Shown here: positions 1-8,760 of the stretch, one piece after another
How the letters are laid out: every line of letters starts with the position of its first letter
How positions within the stretch are numbered: the first letter of the stretch is position 1
NCBI RefSeq assembly: GCF_039534165.1
Contig: NZ_BAAAUX010000011.1
Coordinates: 1 to 64,000, forward strand
Direction of reading: 5' to 3'
DNA from: Saccharopolyspora_D taberi
GTDB taxonomy: Bacteria; Actinomycetota; Actinomycetes; Mycobacteriales; Pseudonocardiaceae
DNA length: 64,000 bases
The notes under the pieces: model-generated
Databases searched by the model: none
The model's input: the letters and a program-made list of their open reading frames with translations, nothing else
Told to the model about the DNA's origin: nothing
Translations under genes and position numbers: made by a program

Positions 1-700
1 CGCGGCGGCGGCCGGTCACCGCCCAGCTCGGCGCGCCCGCCAGCCGCACCAGAACGCATCCCACCACCGCGGCAGGCAGGAAACCGAACCAGGTCAGCAG
101 CACCGCGTTCGCGTTCAGCCCGATCGTCAGCACCGCGAAAGCCAGGAAGGGAAGCCAGAACAGCCGGGCAGGCCACATCGGGCCGCGGCGGAACGCCAGC
201 TGCGCCTGCAAACGCGTGACGAGCAGCGCCAGCAACGGCAGCACCAGGCTCGCCGCGTACGGGACGAGCAGCAGCGGCCTGGCGGTGTCGGTCACCGCGT
301 CCAGCAACGTGCGCGAGTCGCCGAGGTAGTCGATCTCGGGCGGCAGCACGCAGTGCCCGACCCCCATCGAGGCGACGTCCCGGCTGGTCAGCCCGGGCGG
401 AACAGCTCCCCCGGCGGCCCGCGAGTAGATCTCGGACACGGCCGCGAAGCCCCCGAACGGCAGCGCCGCCGCGAACACCACCCCCACCGCGGCGAACAGG
501 GCGAGCGTGCCGGGCGGGTACCAGTTCCCGGTGCGGCGCCGCACCACTGCGATGCCGAACGCCCCGAGCACCGGTCCCAGCGCGAAGAACGCGCCGGCCG
601 CCACCGTCGCGAGGGTCCACCCGCCCGGGCAGGTCGCGGGCACCACCGACCAGCGCAGCCAGGACAGCAGCGCGCTCACCACCCCGACGACGAAGTCCAC
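1..700 (-). CDS. Multi-pass membrane protein, C-terminus beyond window
   Basis: Not recognised. About 233 residues are visible from a GTG start whose upstream bases contain GGGAGGGG at good spacing. An ATG two bases further out is in another frame and stops at once. The visible part has at least five hydrophobic stretches (about residues 28-50, 62-84, 145-165, 183-203 and 207-225) separated by short basic loops, one of which contains RRRTGNWYPPG. This is the pattern of a polytopic inner-membrane protein. The stretch between helices 2 and 3 is longer and contains two cysteines' worth of polar sequence. Third codon positions are almost all G/C, so the frame is coding although no family can be assigned. 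The gene continues past the left edge. Confidence 0.7.
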   Translation of the reverse strand, partial: MDFVVGVVSALLSWLRWSVVPATCPGGWTLATVAAGAFFALGPVLGAFGIAVVRRRTGNWYPPGTLALFAAVGVVFAAALPFGGFAAVSEIYSRAAGGAVPPGLTSRDVASMGVGHCVLPPEIDYLGDSRTLLDAVTDTARPLLLVPYAASLVLPLLALLVTRLQAQLAFRRGPMWPARLFWLPFLAFAVLTIGLNANAVLLTWFGFLPAAVVGCVLVRLAGAPSWAVTGRRR

Positions 701-744
701 ATCCCCTCCCCGCGAGCCAGGCCGGCCCCGCACCGGGAGCCGGT

Positions 745-2277
745 TCAGTGAACGCGGGCCTTCTGGTCGAGCATCGCGCGATCCGCGGTTTCGAGCGCCG
801 CCAGCAGATCGCGGTGCTCGTTCAGCTCGGCCCATCCCACGGTGACCGCCACCGGGGTGCCGACCACCAGAGCATCCCAGTTCTCGGCGGCGATCGCAGC
901 GGTGATGCGCTCGCCCACCGAGCCCGCGGTCGCCAGGTCGGTGTCGGGCAGGTGGACCACGAACTCGTCGCCGCCGTAGCGGGCGACGAAGTCGCCCACG
1001 CGCACGGTGCGGGCGAGGATCGCCGCGACCCGGCGCAGCACCATGTCGCCGGAGAGGTGGCCGTGCACGGTGTTGACCGCCTTGAACCCGTCGAGGTCGA
1101 TCACCCCGACGCACCCGCGCGTCCCACGGCGGGCGATGCCGGCGAACCAGCGGTCGAAGTGCCTGCGGTTCGGCAGCGAGGTCAGCGGGTCGGTCAGCGC
1201 CTCCGTCTCGTACCGGCCGACGACCCGGTTCAGCGCCTCGTGGTCGAGCTGCACCCGCGCGCTGTCGACCAGCCGCTCCCGCAGGTGCTCGATCCCGTCG
1301 GCGGCCAGCCGGACGGCTTCGCGGTCGGCGGCCAGCGCCGCCCGGTAGTCGCCGTCGGACTGGTGGGCGATCGCCCGGACCCGGCTGATCTCGGCCGCGC
1401 CGAGCGTGTAGGCGTGCACGTCGCGGTCGGCGAGCAGGTCGATCGCCTCGGCCGGGCGGCCGTCGCCGACGGCGGCGCACGCGGCGGCCAGCAGCCGCAG
1501 GTCCGCCGCCTCCCAGCCGGTGGCCTCGGCGGCGAGCAGGTCCGGGTCGAAGCGCGCGGGCTCGCCCAGGGCGAGCAGCCGGGCCGCGGCGTAGCCGTAG
1601 TAGTACTGCTCGACGCACCACATGCCGCGCAGCGAGTCCCGGTCCCACGCGCGCAGCACCTCGTGGAGCATGCGGACGCATCCCTCGGTGTCGCCGCGGT
1701 GGTCCTTCGACACCGCCCACCGGACCGCGACCTCGGGCAGCGCGTGGTCGCCGGGGGCGAGCCCGATGGCCCGGCCCATCCGGTAGGCGCGGTCGGCGGC
1801 GCTGGTGGCCTGCGCGTGGAACCCGAGGTAGGAGTGCGTGACGGCCAGGTTGTGCCAGGCGTTGACCGCCTCGATACCGGGCTGCTCGACCTGATCCAGC
1901 TCGCGGGAGCTCTGCACGAGGTGCCGGATGCAGCGCTCCAGCGAGTCCTGGGCGGCCACGATCCCCGCCAGCGCGTACAGGTCGCCCAGCAGGGCGTGGT
2001 CGCCGACGCCCTCCAGCACCCGGAACCCGCGGTCGAGCAGCGCCGGGCAGTCGGCGACCCGGCCGAGGTTGAACAGCGAGCCCAGCCGCAGCACCAGCGC
2101 CCGGCCCTCCAGCCGGGGATCGGCGGTCCCGTCGGCGATGGTGGCGGCGAGCCGGGCCGCGGCCTCGTCGTCGCCGTCCCGGATCAGCCGCCGGACCTCG
2201 GTGAAGGCCGGGTCGTCGCCCTCGTCGGCGGGCAGCGGGAGATCCGGGGGCCCGTCGATCTCCGGGGGCGGCGTCAT
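745..2277 (-). CDS. Helical-repeat (TPR-like) protein with C-terminal GGDEF diguanylate cyclase
   Basis: Predicted to make cyclic di-GMP from two GTP. Residues 1-340 are Ala/Leu-rich paired helices resembling tetratricopeptide repeats, with no transmembrane segment, so the enzyme should be cytosolic. The GGDEF domain fills about 350-510: DPLTSLPNRRHFD leads into it, the active-site loop GGDEF lies at 435-439, and an RxxD product-inhibition site (RVGD, about 426-429) sits exactly five residues before it. Both motifs are intact, suggesting an active, feedback-inhibited cyclase. No EAL or HD-GYP domain is present. The TPR-like region probably senses or docks a partner (inference). The gene is monocistronic, with 227 bp of non-coding DNA upstream. 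Confidence 0.9.
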   Translation of the reverse strand: MTPPPEIDGPPDLPLPADEGDDPAFTEVRRLIRDGDDEAAARLAATIADGTADPRLEGRALVLRLGSLFNLGRVADCPALLDRGFRVLEGVGDHALLGDLYALAGIVAAQDSLERCIRHLVQSSRELDQVEQPGIEAVNAWHNLAVTHSYLGFHAQATSAADRAYRMGRAIGLAPGDHALPEVAVRWAVSKDHRGDTEGCVRMLHEVLRAWDRDSLRGMWCVEQYYYGYAAARLLALGEPARFDPDLLAAEATGWEAADLRLLAAACAAVGDGRPAEAIDLLADRDVHAYTLGAAEISRVRAIAHQSDGDYRAALAADREAVRLAADGIEHLRERLVDSARVQLDHEALNRVVGRYETEALTDPLTSLPNRRHFDRWFAGIARRGTRGCVGVIDLDGFKAVNTVHGHLSGDMVLRRVAAILARTVRVGDFVARYGGDEFVVHLPDTDLATAGSVGERITAAIAAENWDALVVGTPVAVTVGWAELNEHRDLLAALETADRAMLDQKARVH

Positions 2278-2504
2278 CGCATCCCTCCGGTCCCCAGCCT
2301 CGCTGCCACGGGGACGATACTACGACCCGGACACCCCGGACAGAGCGTTTCGCCGGAAAATTCCCGGTGCTCGGCGGAAAACGCCGGGGATCGCGGGTCA
2401 CGATCGACCGCGGATCCACTATGGACATCCGGTTTGTCCTGCGCGGACGCGGAAATCCTTAGTCGATCAAACAAACCTCAGTGGACACCCGCGGCGCGGT
2501 CCGA

Positions 2505-3824
2505 TCAGCCGGTCCGGCCCAGGGCGTGCCGCAGCGCGGGTTCCAGACCGCGGAACCGGAAGCGGTGGCTCAGGTCCAGCAGCCGCTGCGGCACCACCCG
2601 CTGGTCGGCTTCGGCCAGTTCGCGGGCCCCTTCCGCGCCGAGCAGCAGGCGCGGGCCGAACGACGGGGTGGGCACGACAGCGGGCCGCCGGAGCACCTCG
2701 GCGAGGGTGCGGCTGTAGTCGATGTTGCGGAGCGGGTGCGGTGCGACGGCGTTGACCGGACCGGACAGTCCGGTGTCGACCAGCGCCCGGTAGTAGACGT
2801 CGAGCAGATCGTCGAGCGCGATCCAGGACGTCCACTGCTCGCCGCTGCCCAGCCGCCCGCCGAGCCCGGCGGCGAACAGCGGGCGCAGCATCCTGAGCAT
2901 GCCACCGGCCGCCGACTGCACCTCCCCGGTGCGGACCCGGACCGTCCGCACCCCGGCGTCCTCGGCCGGCGCGCTGGCGGCTTCCCAGTCGACGACGACG
3001 TCGGCAAGGAACCCCGATCCGCGCGAACTCCGCTCGGTCAGCGGCTCGTCGCCCCGGTCCGGGCCGTAGAAGCCGATCGCCGAAGCGCTGACGAACGCCC
3101 CGATCGCGCCGCGGGCGGCGAGCTCGGCCAGCGCGCGGGTCGGGCCGACCCGGCTCGCGCGGATCTCGTGCTTGTGCGCCGGGGTGAACCGGCCCGCGAT
3201 CGACGCGCCCGCCAGGTGCACGACCGCGTCGACCCCCTCAAGCAGGTCCGGGTCCGGGGCCTCCGGCCGCCACCGCCGCTCCCCCGCCGTGCGCGGGCTG
3301 CGCCGGACCAGCCGGACGACCCGGTGGCCACCGGAGGTCAGCAGCGCCGTCAGCGCCGATCCGACCAGGCCCGACGATCCGGTGACGGCGACCGTCAGCG
3401 GTTCCGGCCGCAGCTGCCGCGCCCAGCGGTGCACCGCGAGGTCGTCGGCGAGCTGGCGGTGCCGGTAGGTGAACACCGGCCGCAGGAACCGCTCGGGCAC
3501 CGGGGTGTCGACGGTGTCGGTGAGCCGGGTCCGGTCACCGCCCTCGGCGGTGAACTCGTGGGTGTGCCGCCAGCGGAACCGCCCGTCGACCTCGTCGGCG
3601 AACCGGTACGGCGGGTCGTAGGCGTCCGGGTCGTGCCGCGCGGTCCACTTCAGACCGCCGGGCAGGGCCAGCACCGCCCGGCCGTCGCGCAGCGAGACCG
3701 ACTCGGTGACCACCCTGGCCGGACCCCAGGGCGGGGTGAGCCGGATGATCGCACCCGGTCTGGTGTGCCAGGTGAACACCTCGTCGATCGGCGCTTCGAA
3801 CACGCTGGAGTGCACCAGTCCCAT
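2505..3824 (-). CDS. TIGR01777-family epimerase with N-terminal SRPBCC domain
   Basis: A 439-residue two-domain protein. Residues 1-135 form a START/polyketide-cyclase-like (SRPBCC) ligand-binding domain, seen as VFEAPIDEVFTWHTRPGA with following beta-rich sequence. Residues 143-439 are an extended SDR of the YfcH/SulA type with the dinucleotide motif GSSGLVG (149-155), a VVHLAGASI segment and a VSASAIGFYG catalytic region. The fusion is the usual architecture of actinobacterial TIGR01777 proteins, whose substrate is unknown. The ATG gives the expected N-terminus MGLVHSSVFEAP. It is divergent from the ECF sigma gene with about 200 bp between them. Confidence 0.88.
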   Translation of the reverse strand: MGLVHSSVFEAPIDEVFTWHTRPGAIIRLTPPWGPARVVTESVSLRDGRAVLALPGGLKWTARHDPDAYDPPYRFADEVDGRFRWRHTHEFTAEGGDRTRLTDTVDTPVPERFLRPVFTYRHRQLADDLAVHRWARQLRPEPLTVAVTGSSGLVGSALTALLTSGGHRVVRLVRRSPRTAGERRWRPEAPDPDLLEGVDAVVHLAGASIAGRFTPAHKHEIRASRVGPTRALAELAARGAIGAFVSASAIGFYGPDRGDEPLTERSSRGSGFLADVVVDWEAASAPAEDAGVRTVRVRTGEVQSAAGGMLRMLRPLFAAGLGGRLGSGEQWTSWIALDDLLDVYYRALVDTGLSGPVNAVAPHPLRNIDYSRTLAEVLRRPAVVPTPSFGPRLLLGAEGARELAEADQRVVPQRLLDLSHRFRFRGLEPALRHALGRTG

Positions 3825-4032
3825 AGCCGCGCAGGCTAGTTGCGCCGGTACCGGGCCGCCCGGTCAGGCGCTGGCGCGGCGGACCGGGCAGAGTCAGGTC
3901 GATGACGACCACGACCGCGTTGTTCACCCGGGACCGCCGCGGCCCGCTGCCTGCCGCGTTGCCGGTTCCTGGAGCACTGCTGCCGGTCCCGCCTCACGTT
4001 TCCGGCGCCGCGGACGTCTACCAGGTGTGCCG

Positions 4033-4509
4033 ATGAGACCTTTCGAGCAGATCGTGGCCGAGTACGGGCCGGTGGTGCTGCGGGTGTGCCGGGCGGTGCT
4101 CGGTCCGCAGGACGCCGAGGACGCCTGGTCGGAGACCTTCCTCGCGGCGCTGCGGGCGTACCCGGACCTGCCCGCCGACGCCAACGTGGAGGCGTGGCTG
4201 GTCACGATCGCCCACCGCAAGGCCGTCGACGTCACCCGCTCCAACGCCCGCAGGCCGATCGCGGTGGAGGAGGTGCCCGAGCGGCCGAGCGGCACCGGCC
4301 GTCCGGACCGCTGGGACGGCGACCTGTGGCGCGCGCTGCGCGAGCTGCCCGGCAGGCAGCGCTCCGCGGTCGCCTACCACTACCTGGCCGGACTGCCCTA
4401 CCAGGAGATCGCGGCCATCACCGGAGGCAGCGCGGACGCCGCGCGCAAGGCGGCCTCGGACGGGATCAAACGGCTGCGCGCCACCTACCCGGCCGCCACG
4501 AGCACGTGA
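4033..4509 (+). CDS. ECF-type RNA polymerase sigma factor
   Basis: A compact 158-residue sigma-70 family regulator. Region 2 is visible as VVLRVCRAVLGPQDAEDAWS followed by WLVTIAHRKAVDVTRS; the region 4 helix-turn-helix is LPGRQRSAVAYHYLAG with PYQEIAAITGGS. There is no C-terminal extension and no adjacent anti-sigma gene. The ATG at 4033 has AGG seven bases upstream; an in-frame GTG lies two codons before it. It is followed after 14 bp by ogt in the same direction, so the two are probably one operon, and control of DNA-alkylation repair by this sigma factor is a reasonable inference. Confidence 0.9.
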   Translation: MRPFEQIVAEYGPVVLRVCRAVLGPQDAEDAWSETFLAALRAYPDLPADANVEAWLVTIAHRKAVDVTRSNARRPIAVEEVPERPSGTGRPDRWDGDLWRALRELPGRQRSAVAYHYLAGLPYQEIAAITGGSADAARKAASDGIKRLRATYPAATST

Positions 4510-4523
4510 GGAAGGACCCGACG

Positions 4524-5135
4524 ATGACCGCACCCGATCCCGCCGACCTGTTCGCAGCCCTGACCGAGGTCGACGACCGGACCCGCGCCCGCCTGCACAC
4601 CCGGCTGGTCGCCTCCGCGCGCGACGAGGGCGTCCTGGACATCACCTACCGCACGGTCGACACGCCGGTCGGCCCGCTGCTGGTCGCGGCCACCGAGCAG
4701 GGCCTGCTGCGGGTGGCCTTCGCCCGCGAGGACCACGACGCCGTGCTGTCGGCGCTGGCCACCGCGGTCAGCCCGCGGATCCTGCGGTCCGGCGAGCGGC
4801 TGGACGAGGTCGCGCGGCAGCTCGACGAGTACTTCGCCGGGTCGCGCCGCCGGTTCGACGTGCCGCTGGACCTGCGGCTGTCGAAGGGCTTCCGCCGCGA
4901 CGTGCTCGCGCACCTGCCGCACATCGAGTACGGGCGCACCGAGAGCTACGCCGAGGTCGCCGCCGCCGCCGGAAGCCCGAAGGCGGTCCGCGCCGTCGGG
5001 ACGGCCTGCGCGAGGAACCCGCTGCCGGTCGTGGTGCCCTGCCACCGCGTGGTGCGCTCCGACGGGTCCTTCGGCGGGTACGTCGGCGGGCCCGAGGCCA
5101 AGCAGCGGCTGCTGACGATGGAGGCGGCCGCGTAG
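4524..5135 (+). CDS. ogt: Methylated-DNA--[protein]-cysteine S-methyltransferase (Ogt type)
   Basis: Suicide repair protein that takes the methyl group from O6-methylguanine onto its own cysteine. The 203-residue product carries the active-site motif PCHRV with Cys at about 173, the downstream GGYVGG loop and the N-terminal ribonuclease-like fold beginning at TPVGPLLVAA. An extra 40 residues (LFAALTEVDDRTRARLHTRL) precede that fold; I do not recognise a separate function for them. The start has a strong GAGGAAGG site and follows the ECF sigma gene by 14 bp, which implies co-transcription. Confidence 0.94.
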   Translation: MTAPDPADLFAALTEVDDRTRARLHTRLVASARDEGVLDITYRTVDTPVGPLLVAATEQGLLRVAFAREDHDAVLSALATAVSPRILRSGERLDEVARQLDEYFAGSRRRFDVPLDLRLSKGFRRDVLAHLPHIEYGRTESYAEVAAAAGSPKAVRAVGTACARNPLPVVVPCHRVVRSDGSFGGYVGGPEAKQRLLTMEAAA

Positions 5136-5136
5136 T

Positions 5137-5943
5137 TCAGGCGAGCATCGCGACGCCGACCGCCGCTGTTGCCAGCCCCAGCAGGAAGAGCACGGCGGCG
5201 GACCGCGCGTTGCGCGCCAGCGACCCGGCGACGCCCTTCCCAGGGCGCTCCGCCGGGTACCGCACCGGGACCCGGGTGCCGACCTTGCGGGAAACGGCCC
5301 TGCTGACGAGCTGGATGCGGCGGTGGTGGAGATCGAGGAACTCCACCACCGCGAGATCCCGCCCCTGGTTCTGGGACGACCGGCGCACCACCGTGCCGGT
5401 CGTGGTGTGCCCGTCGCGGTACCGGAGCAGCAACCGCCAGAACCACCAGCAGCCGCCCCCGACCATGAGCAGGCCGATCACCAGGTTCACCAGCCCGAAG
5501 ACACCCTTGACCGGAGAGCCGGACGGAATCGACCGGGTTCCCTGGGGAAGAACTCCGGCCAGCACCAGCACGCCGAGCAGCATCACACCCGCGCACGGCG
5601 CCGCCACCAGCAACGACCAGTACCGACCCCGCACGTCCGAGGCGAGCCTGGCGGTGTCGGGATCGTTCTCCAGGTAGACGAGATCGGCCTCCATCCCCAC
5701 CGGGGCGAACGAGCCGAAAGCGCCGCGCTGGGGCCGGAAGTCGACGTAACGGCCCCGCCGGTCGACGAACCGGAGCACCGGTTCGTCCATGCCGTCGGTC
5801 CTGCTGACGTGCCCGACCACCCTGCCGCGGGCGGTGACGCCGGATCTCCGCAGGCGCAGGCGAACCCGCGTCTCCCAGCCGACGAGCGCCAGGATGATCG
5901 CGGGGAGAAGGACCAGGAACGCACCGGTGACGACGGCGTTCAT
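5137..5943 (-). CDS. DUF3592-like membrane protein
   Basis: A 268-residue integral membrane protein. It has an N-terminal helix (about 4-24), a beta-rich soluble section containing RGRVVGHVSRTDGMDEPVLR and VYLENDPDTARL, two central helices (about 108-132 and 147-170), a second soluble section beginning TTGTVVRRS with a matching VPVRYPAERPG, and a C-terminal helix. The repeated pattern of membrane helix, then GRVV/GTVV strand, then V-Y/RY-x-P is characteristic of DUF3592 proteins, apparently here as a tandem pair. The function of the family is unknown. It ends 1 bp from the ogt stop (convergent). Confidence 0.75.
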   Translation of the reverse strand: MNAVVTGAFLVLLPAIILALVGWETRVRLRLRRSGVTARGRVVGHVSRTDGMDEPVLRFVDRRGRYVDFRPQRGAFGSFAPVGMEADLVYLENDPDTARLASDVRGRYWSLLVAAPCAGVMLLGVLVLAGVLPQGTRSIPSGSPVKGVFGLVNLVIGLLMVGGGCWWFWRLLLRYRDGHTTTGTVVRRSSQNQGRDLAVVEFLDLHHRRIQLVSRAVSRKVGTRVPVRYPAERPGKGVAGSLARNARSAAVLFLLGLATAAVGVAMLA

Positions 5944-6101
5944 CGCGGGCTCACCGGGCCGGACGGCCGGGGCGACTCGCGGGCCGGCGGTCGGCGTCGA
6001 GTCCCCGCGCGGGATCCCATGAGATCAGCCCTGGCCCCCATGAGATCAATTCCAGCAGAGCACCGCCGCCGCTTCACAGGGCTGAACGGAGGACGTGGGG
6101 A

Positions 6102-6812
6102 TCAGCTGCCGACCGCGTCTCCGTGCCAGGACAGCAGGTCGGTCACCAGCGACTGGACCAGCCGCACCGCGTGGTCGACCGCGACCGCCGCGGGAGGGCT
6201 GAGCTCGCCGTGCACGCCGTGGGCGGCGGGCTCGCAGGTGACCGTGATGTCGAGTCGTTCGCCCACCATCCGCCCGAGGTCGGTCTCCCGGACCGACAGC
6301 CCGCCCGGCCGGTTCCCGCACGCCGCGACCTGGAGCAGGATCGCCTTGTCGTAGCAGGGCAAGGCCTGTTCCAGATCGAGCGTGCGGATGCCGAACTCGG
6401 CGAGGTGCACGCCCGGCGGGCAGCCGCCCTGGCGCAGCCGCTCCACCACCGCGCGGCCGAAGACGCCGTCCACCCGGAACGCGTCGCCCACGCTGGCCAC
6501 CAGGATCCGCCCGCCGGACACCGCGCCGGTCGGCCGCAGCGGTTCCAGCTCCTCGGGTTCGAAGAAGAACCGCCGCCCGATCCGGCACATCGGCCCGAGG
6601 TCGCGGGCCGGGTCGTAGTCGAGCACGACCACCACGTAGCGGCGGCCGTCGGTGCCCTCCTCCACCCGGTCGACCTCGGCCGTGCGGTCGGCCAGCATCA
6701 GGTCGACGATGTCGGCCCGCTGGTGCGGGCGCAGCCGCACCCGGGTTCCCGCCCGCAGTTCGTCCTCGCCGACGACCCCCTGCGCCTCGAGGCGCTCAGT
6801 CGCGTCGGTCAT
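6102..6812 (-). CDS. Hydrogenase-maturation-protease-like protein with altered metal site
   Basis: A 236-residue two-part protein. Residues 1-95 (GTRVRLRPHQRADIVDL, then LDYDPARDLG and RRFFFEPEELEPL) match the N-terminal module found on some actinobacterial hydrogenase-associated proteins. Residues 105-236 follow the HycI/HybD fold: RILVASVGDAFRVDGVFGR, then GVHLAEFGIRTLDLEQAL, then PPAAVAVDHAVRL. In functional proteases the glycine-rich loop reads GNxxxxDDGxG or GNxxxxDEGxG and the next strand ends in a metal-binding Asp. Here those positions read VGDAFRVDGVFG and LLQVAACG, so two of the nickel-site acids appear lost. No hydrogenase genes lie nearby. It is probably a non-proteolytic relative; the role is unknown. 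Confidence 0.72.
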   Translation of the reverse strand: MTDATERLEAQGVVGEDELRAGTRVRLRPHQRADIVDLMLADRTAEVDRVEEGTDGRRYVVVVLDYDPARDLGPMCRIGRRFFFEPEELEPLRPTGAVSGGRILVASVGDAFRVDGVFGRAVVERLRQGGCPPGVHLAEFGIRTLDLEQALPCYDKAILLQVAACGNRPGGLSVRETDLGRMVGERLDITVTCEPAAHGVHGELSPPAAVAVDHAVRLVQSLVTDLLSWHGDAVGS

Positions 6813-6982
6813 GTCCACCCCCGAATCCGTTGAGCGCGGTGCTGATCGCGATCGCGCGGCGGGCACGCCGGAACCCGCGCCGCCGGACCGCGTCGGCCGT
6901 TCGCGGTCAGGACGTGGTCGAGCGGCTCCCGTGATGCCGTGTCCTCGGGGCTGCTGTTCTCGGTGACCAGGTGGGCGTGCAC
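6809..6982 (-). CDS. Possible small ORF upstream of the HycI-like gene
   Basis: A 57-codon frame from GTG, with GGAGG five bases upstream, whose TGA overlaps the ATG of the next gene as ATGA. That arrangement is typical of translational coupling. The first 35 codons have high G/C at position 3, the rest less so, and the peptide (HAHLVTENSSPEDTASREPL near its start) matches nothing I know. The opposite strand also carries an open frame here, so this may be spurious. Confidence 0.25.
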   Translation of the reverse strand: MHAHLVTENSSPEDTASREPLDHVLTANGRRGPAARVPACPPRDRDQHRAQRIRGWT

Positions 6983-7389
6983 GACCACCTCCGACCGCGC
7001 GGGCCTTGCGCATGCGGAGCCCGCCGTTCCCGCGGCTCGCCGGCCCCACGGCCACGGTATGACCGCCAATCGGTACCCGCAGCGGGATCACGTGCGGTAA
7101 GAACGGACGACCATCACCCGATTGGGAAAAATCACCCGCCGACCTCGCCTCGCGTCATCGCCCCTGACCTGGCCCGACGCCACCGCGCGGCAGCCGGGCC
7201 GGGAGCACTCCCGGAACCCGCCGCCGGGGCGGCGCGGGCCCGGCCCGCAGGCGGTTCCGGACACGCACAGCAACCAACTTTCACCCCGCCGTGAAGCCGC
7301 CACGCGTCCGCGAAGCCCGGCGCTATTGCCTTTTGATGACGACCGTTACAGACTCCGCAGGTCATTCCGGCGACCGAACGAGGGGTGCG
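6983..7389. other. Intergenic region upstream of kynU
   Basis: About 400 bp without a supportable gene. Frames that are open here lack a ribosome site or good codon bias. It includes an AT-richer patch (TTGGGAAAAATCA near 7120) and, closer to kynU, GCCTTTTGATGACGACCG. The kynU promoter must lie here, but no clear -35/-10 pair or operator was found. Confidence 0.5.
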
Positions 7390-8625
7390 ATGACCGAGGT
7401 CCGGCGGCAGGATTCCGCGCTCCGCCAAGCCAGAGCGCTGGACGAGGCCGATCCGCTGCGCGGCTTCCGGGACCGGTTCCTGGTCCCCGAGGGCAGCGAC
7501 GTGATCGCCTACCTCGACGGCAACTCGCTGGGCAGGCCGATCCGCGCCGCCGCCGACCGGATGGCCGCCTTCGTCGGCGGCCAGTGGGCCGACCGGCTCA
7601 TCCGGGGCTGGACCGACGAGTGGATGTGGTGGCCGGAGACCGTCGGCGACCGCCTCGGCCGCGCCGCCCTCGGCGCCGGGGACGGCCAGGTCGTCATCGC
7701 CGACTCGACCACGGTCATGCTCTACAAGCTCGCCCGCGCCGCGCTCGGCGCGCGACCGGACCGCGGCGAGATCCTGCTCGACACCGACAACTTCCCCACC
7801 GACCGCTACGTCCTCGAAGGCATCGCCGCCGAGCTGGGGCTCCGGCTGCGCTGGATCACCACCGACCCGGCGGCCGGGATCACCGCCGAGCAGGTCGCCG
7901 AGGCGGTCGGGCCGGACACCGCGCTCGCCGTCTTCAGCCACGTGGCCTACCGGTCCGGCTACCTGGCCGATGCCGGGACGATCACCGCCACCGTCCACGA
8001 GGCAGGCGGCCTGGTGCTGTGGGACCTGAGCCATTCGGCCGGTTCGGTCCCGGTCCGGCTCGACGACTGGGGCGTGGACTTCGCGGTCGGCTGCACCTAC
8101 AAGTACCTGTGCGGCGGTCCGGGATCGCCCGCGTTCGGCTACGTCAACCGGCGCCACCACGGCCGGGTGCGCCAGCCCGTCTGGGGCTGGATGGGCAGGC
8201 AGGACCCGTTCACGATGGGTCCCGGCTACCGGCCCGCCGACGGCGTGCGCGGCATGGTGTCGGGCACCCCGCCGATCCTGGCGATGATCCCGCTGATCAG
8301 CGGGATCGAGCTGCTGGAGGAGGCGGGCATCGACGCGGTCCGCGACAAGTCGCTGCGGCTGACCGGCTTCGCGCTGGACCTCGCCGACTCCTGGCTCGCC
8401 GCCGAGGGCGTCGAGGTGGCCTCCCCGCGCGAGCCCGAGCGCCGCGGCGGCCACATCACCGTCCGGCGGCCGGACTTCCGCGAGCTGACCGACGCGCTGT
8501 GGGAGCGCGGGGTCATCCCCGACTTCCGCGCCCCGGACGGGATCCGCATCGGTCTCGCCCCGCTGAGCACCGGGTTCGAGGAGCTGCACCGCGGGATGTC
8601 GGTGCTCGCCGAACTCGCCGGATGA
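7390..8625 (+). CDS. kynU: Kynureninase
   Basis: PLP enzyme that cleaves kynurenine (or 3-hydroxykynurenine) to anthranilate (or 3-hydroxyanthranilate) and alanine. The 411-residue length is normal. The family signature YLDGNSLG is at 41-48, the PLP-contacting acid in WDLSHSAG at 212, and the Schiff-base lysine in CTYKYLCGGPG at 238. The chosen ATG has AGGGG seven bases upstream and gives the expected N-terminus; a longer in-frame start at 7291 lacks these. Tryptophan dioxygenase and formamidase genes are not in the window. The next gene is an amino acid permease 135 bp on, which might import tryptophan or kynurenine (inference). Confidence 0.95.
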   Translation: MTEVRRQDSALRQARALDEADPLRGFRDRFLVPEGSDVIAYLDGNSLGRPIRAAADRMAAFVGGQWADRLIRGWTDEWMWWPETVGDRLGRAALGAGDGQVVIADSTTVMLYKLARAALGARPDRGEILLDTDNFPTDRYVLEGIAAELGLRLRWITTDPAAGITAEQVAEAVGPDTALAVFSHVAYRSGYLADAGTITATVHEAGGLVLWDLSHSAGSVPVRLDDWGVDFAVGCTYKYLCGGPGSPAFGYVNRRHHGRVRQPVWGWMGRQDPFTMGPGYRPADGVRGMVSGTPPILAMIPLISGIELLEEAGIDAVRDKSLRLTGFALDLADSWLAAEGVEVASPREPERRGGHITVRRPDFRELTDALWERGVIPDFRAPDGIRIGLAPLSTGFEELHRGMSVLAELAG

Positions 8626-8760
8626 CCCCGCGCCCGGCTGTGTTCCTCGGCACAAACCGCGACCCGGCGCTCGAACCCGGCGCACCGGCCTGCCACCGTG
8701 CAGCGAGCCGATCCACCACCTGACCGCAGGGAACACCGCCGTTCCCCGAGGAGGACCACG

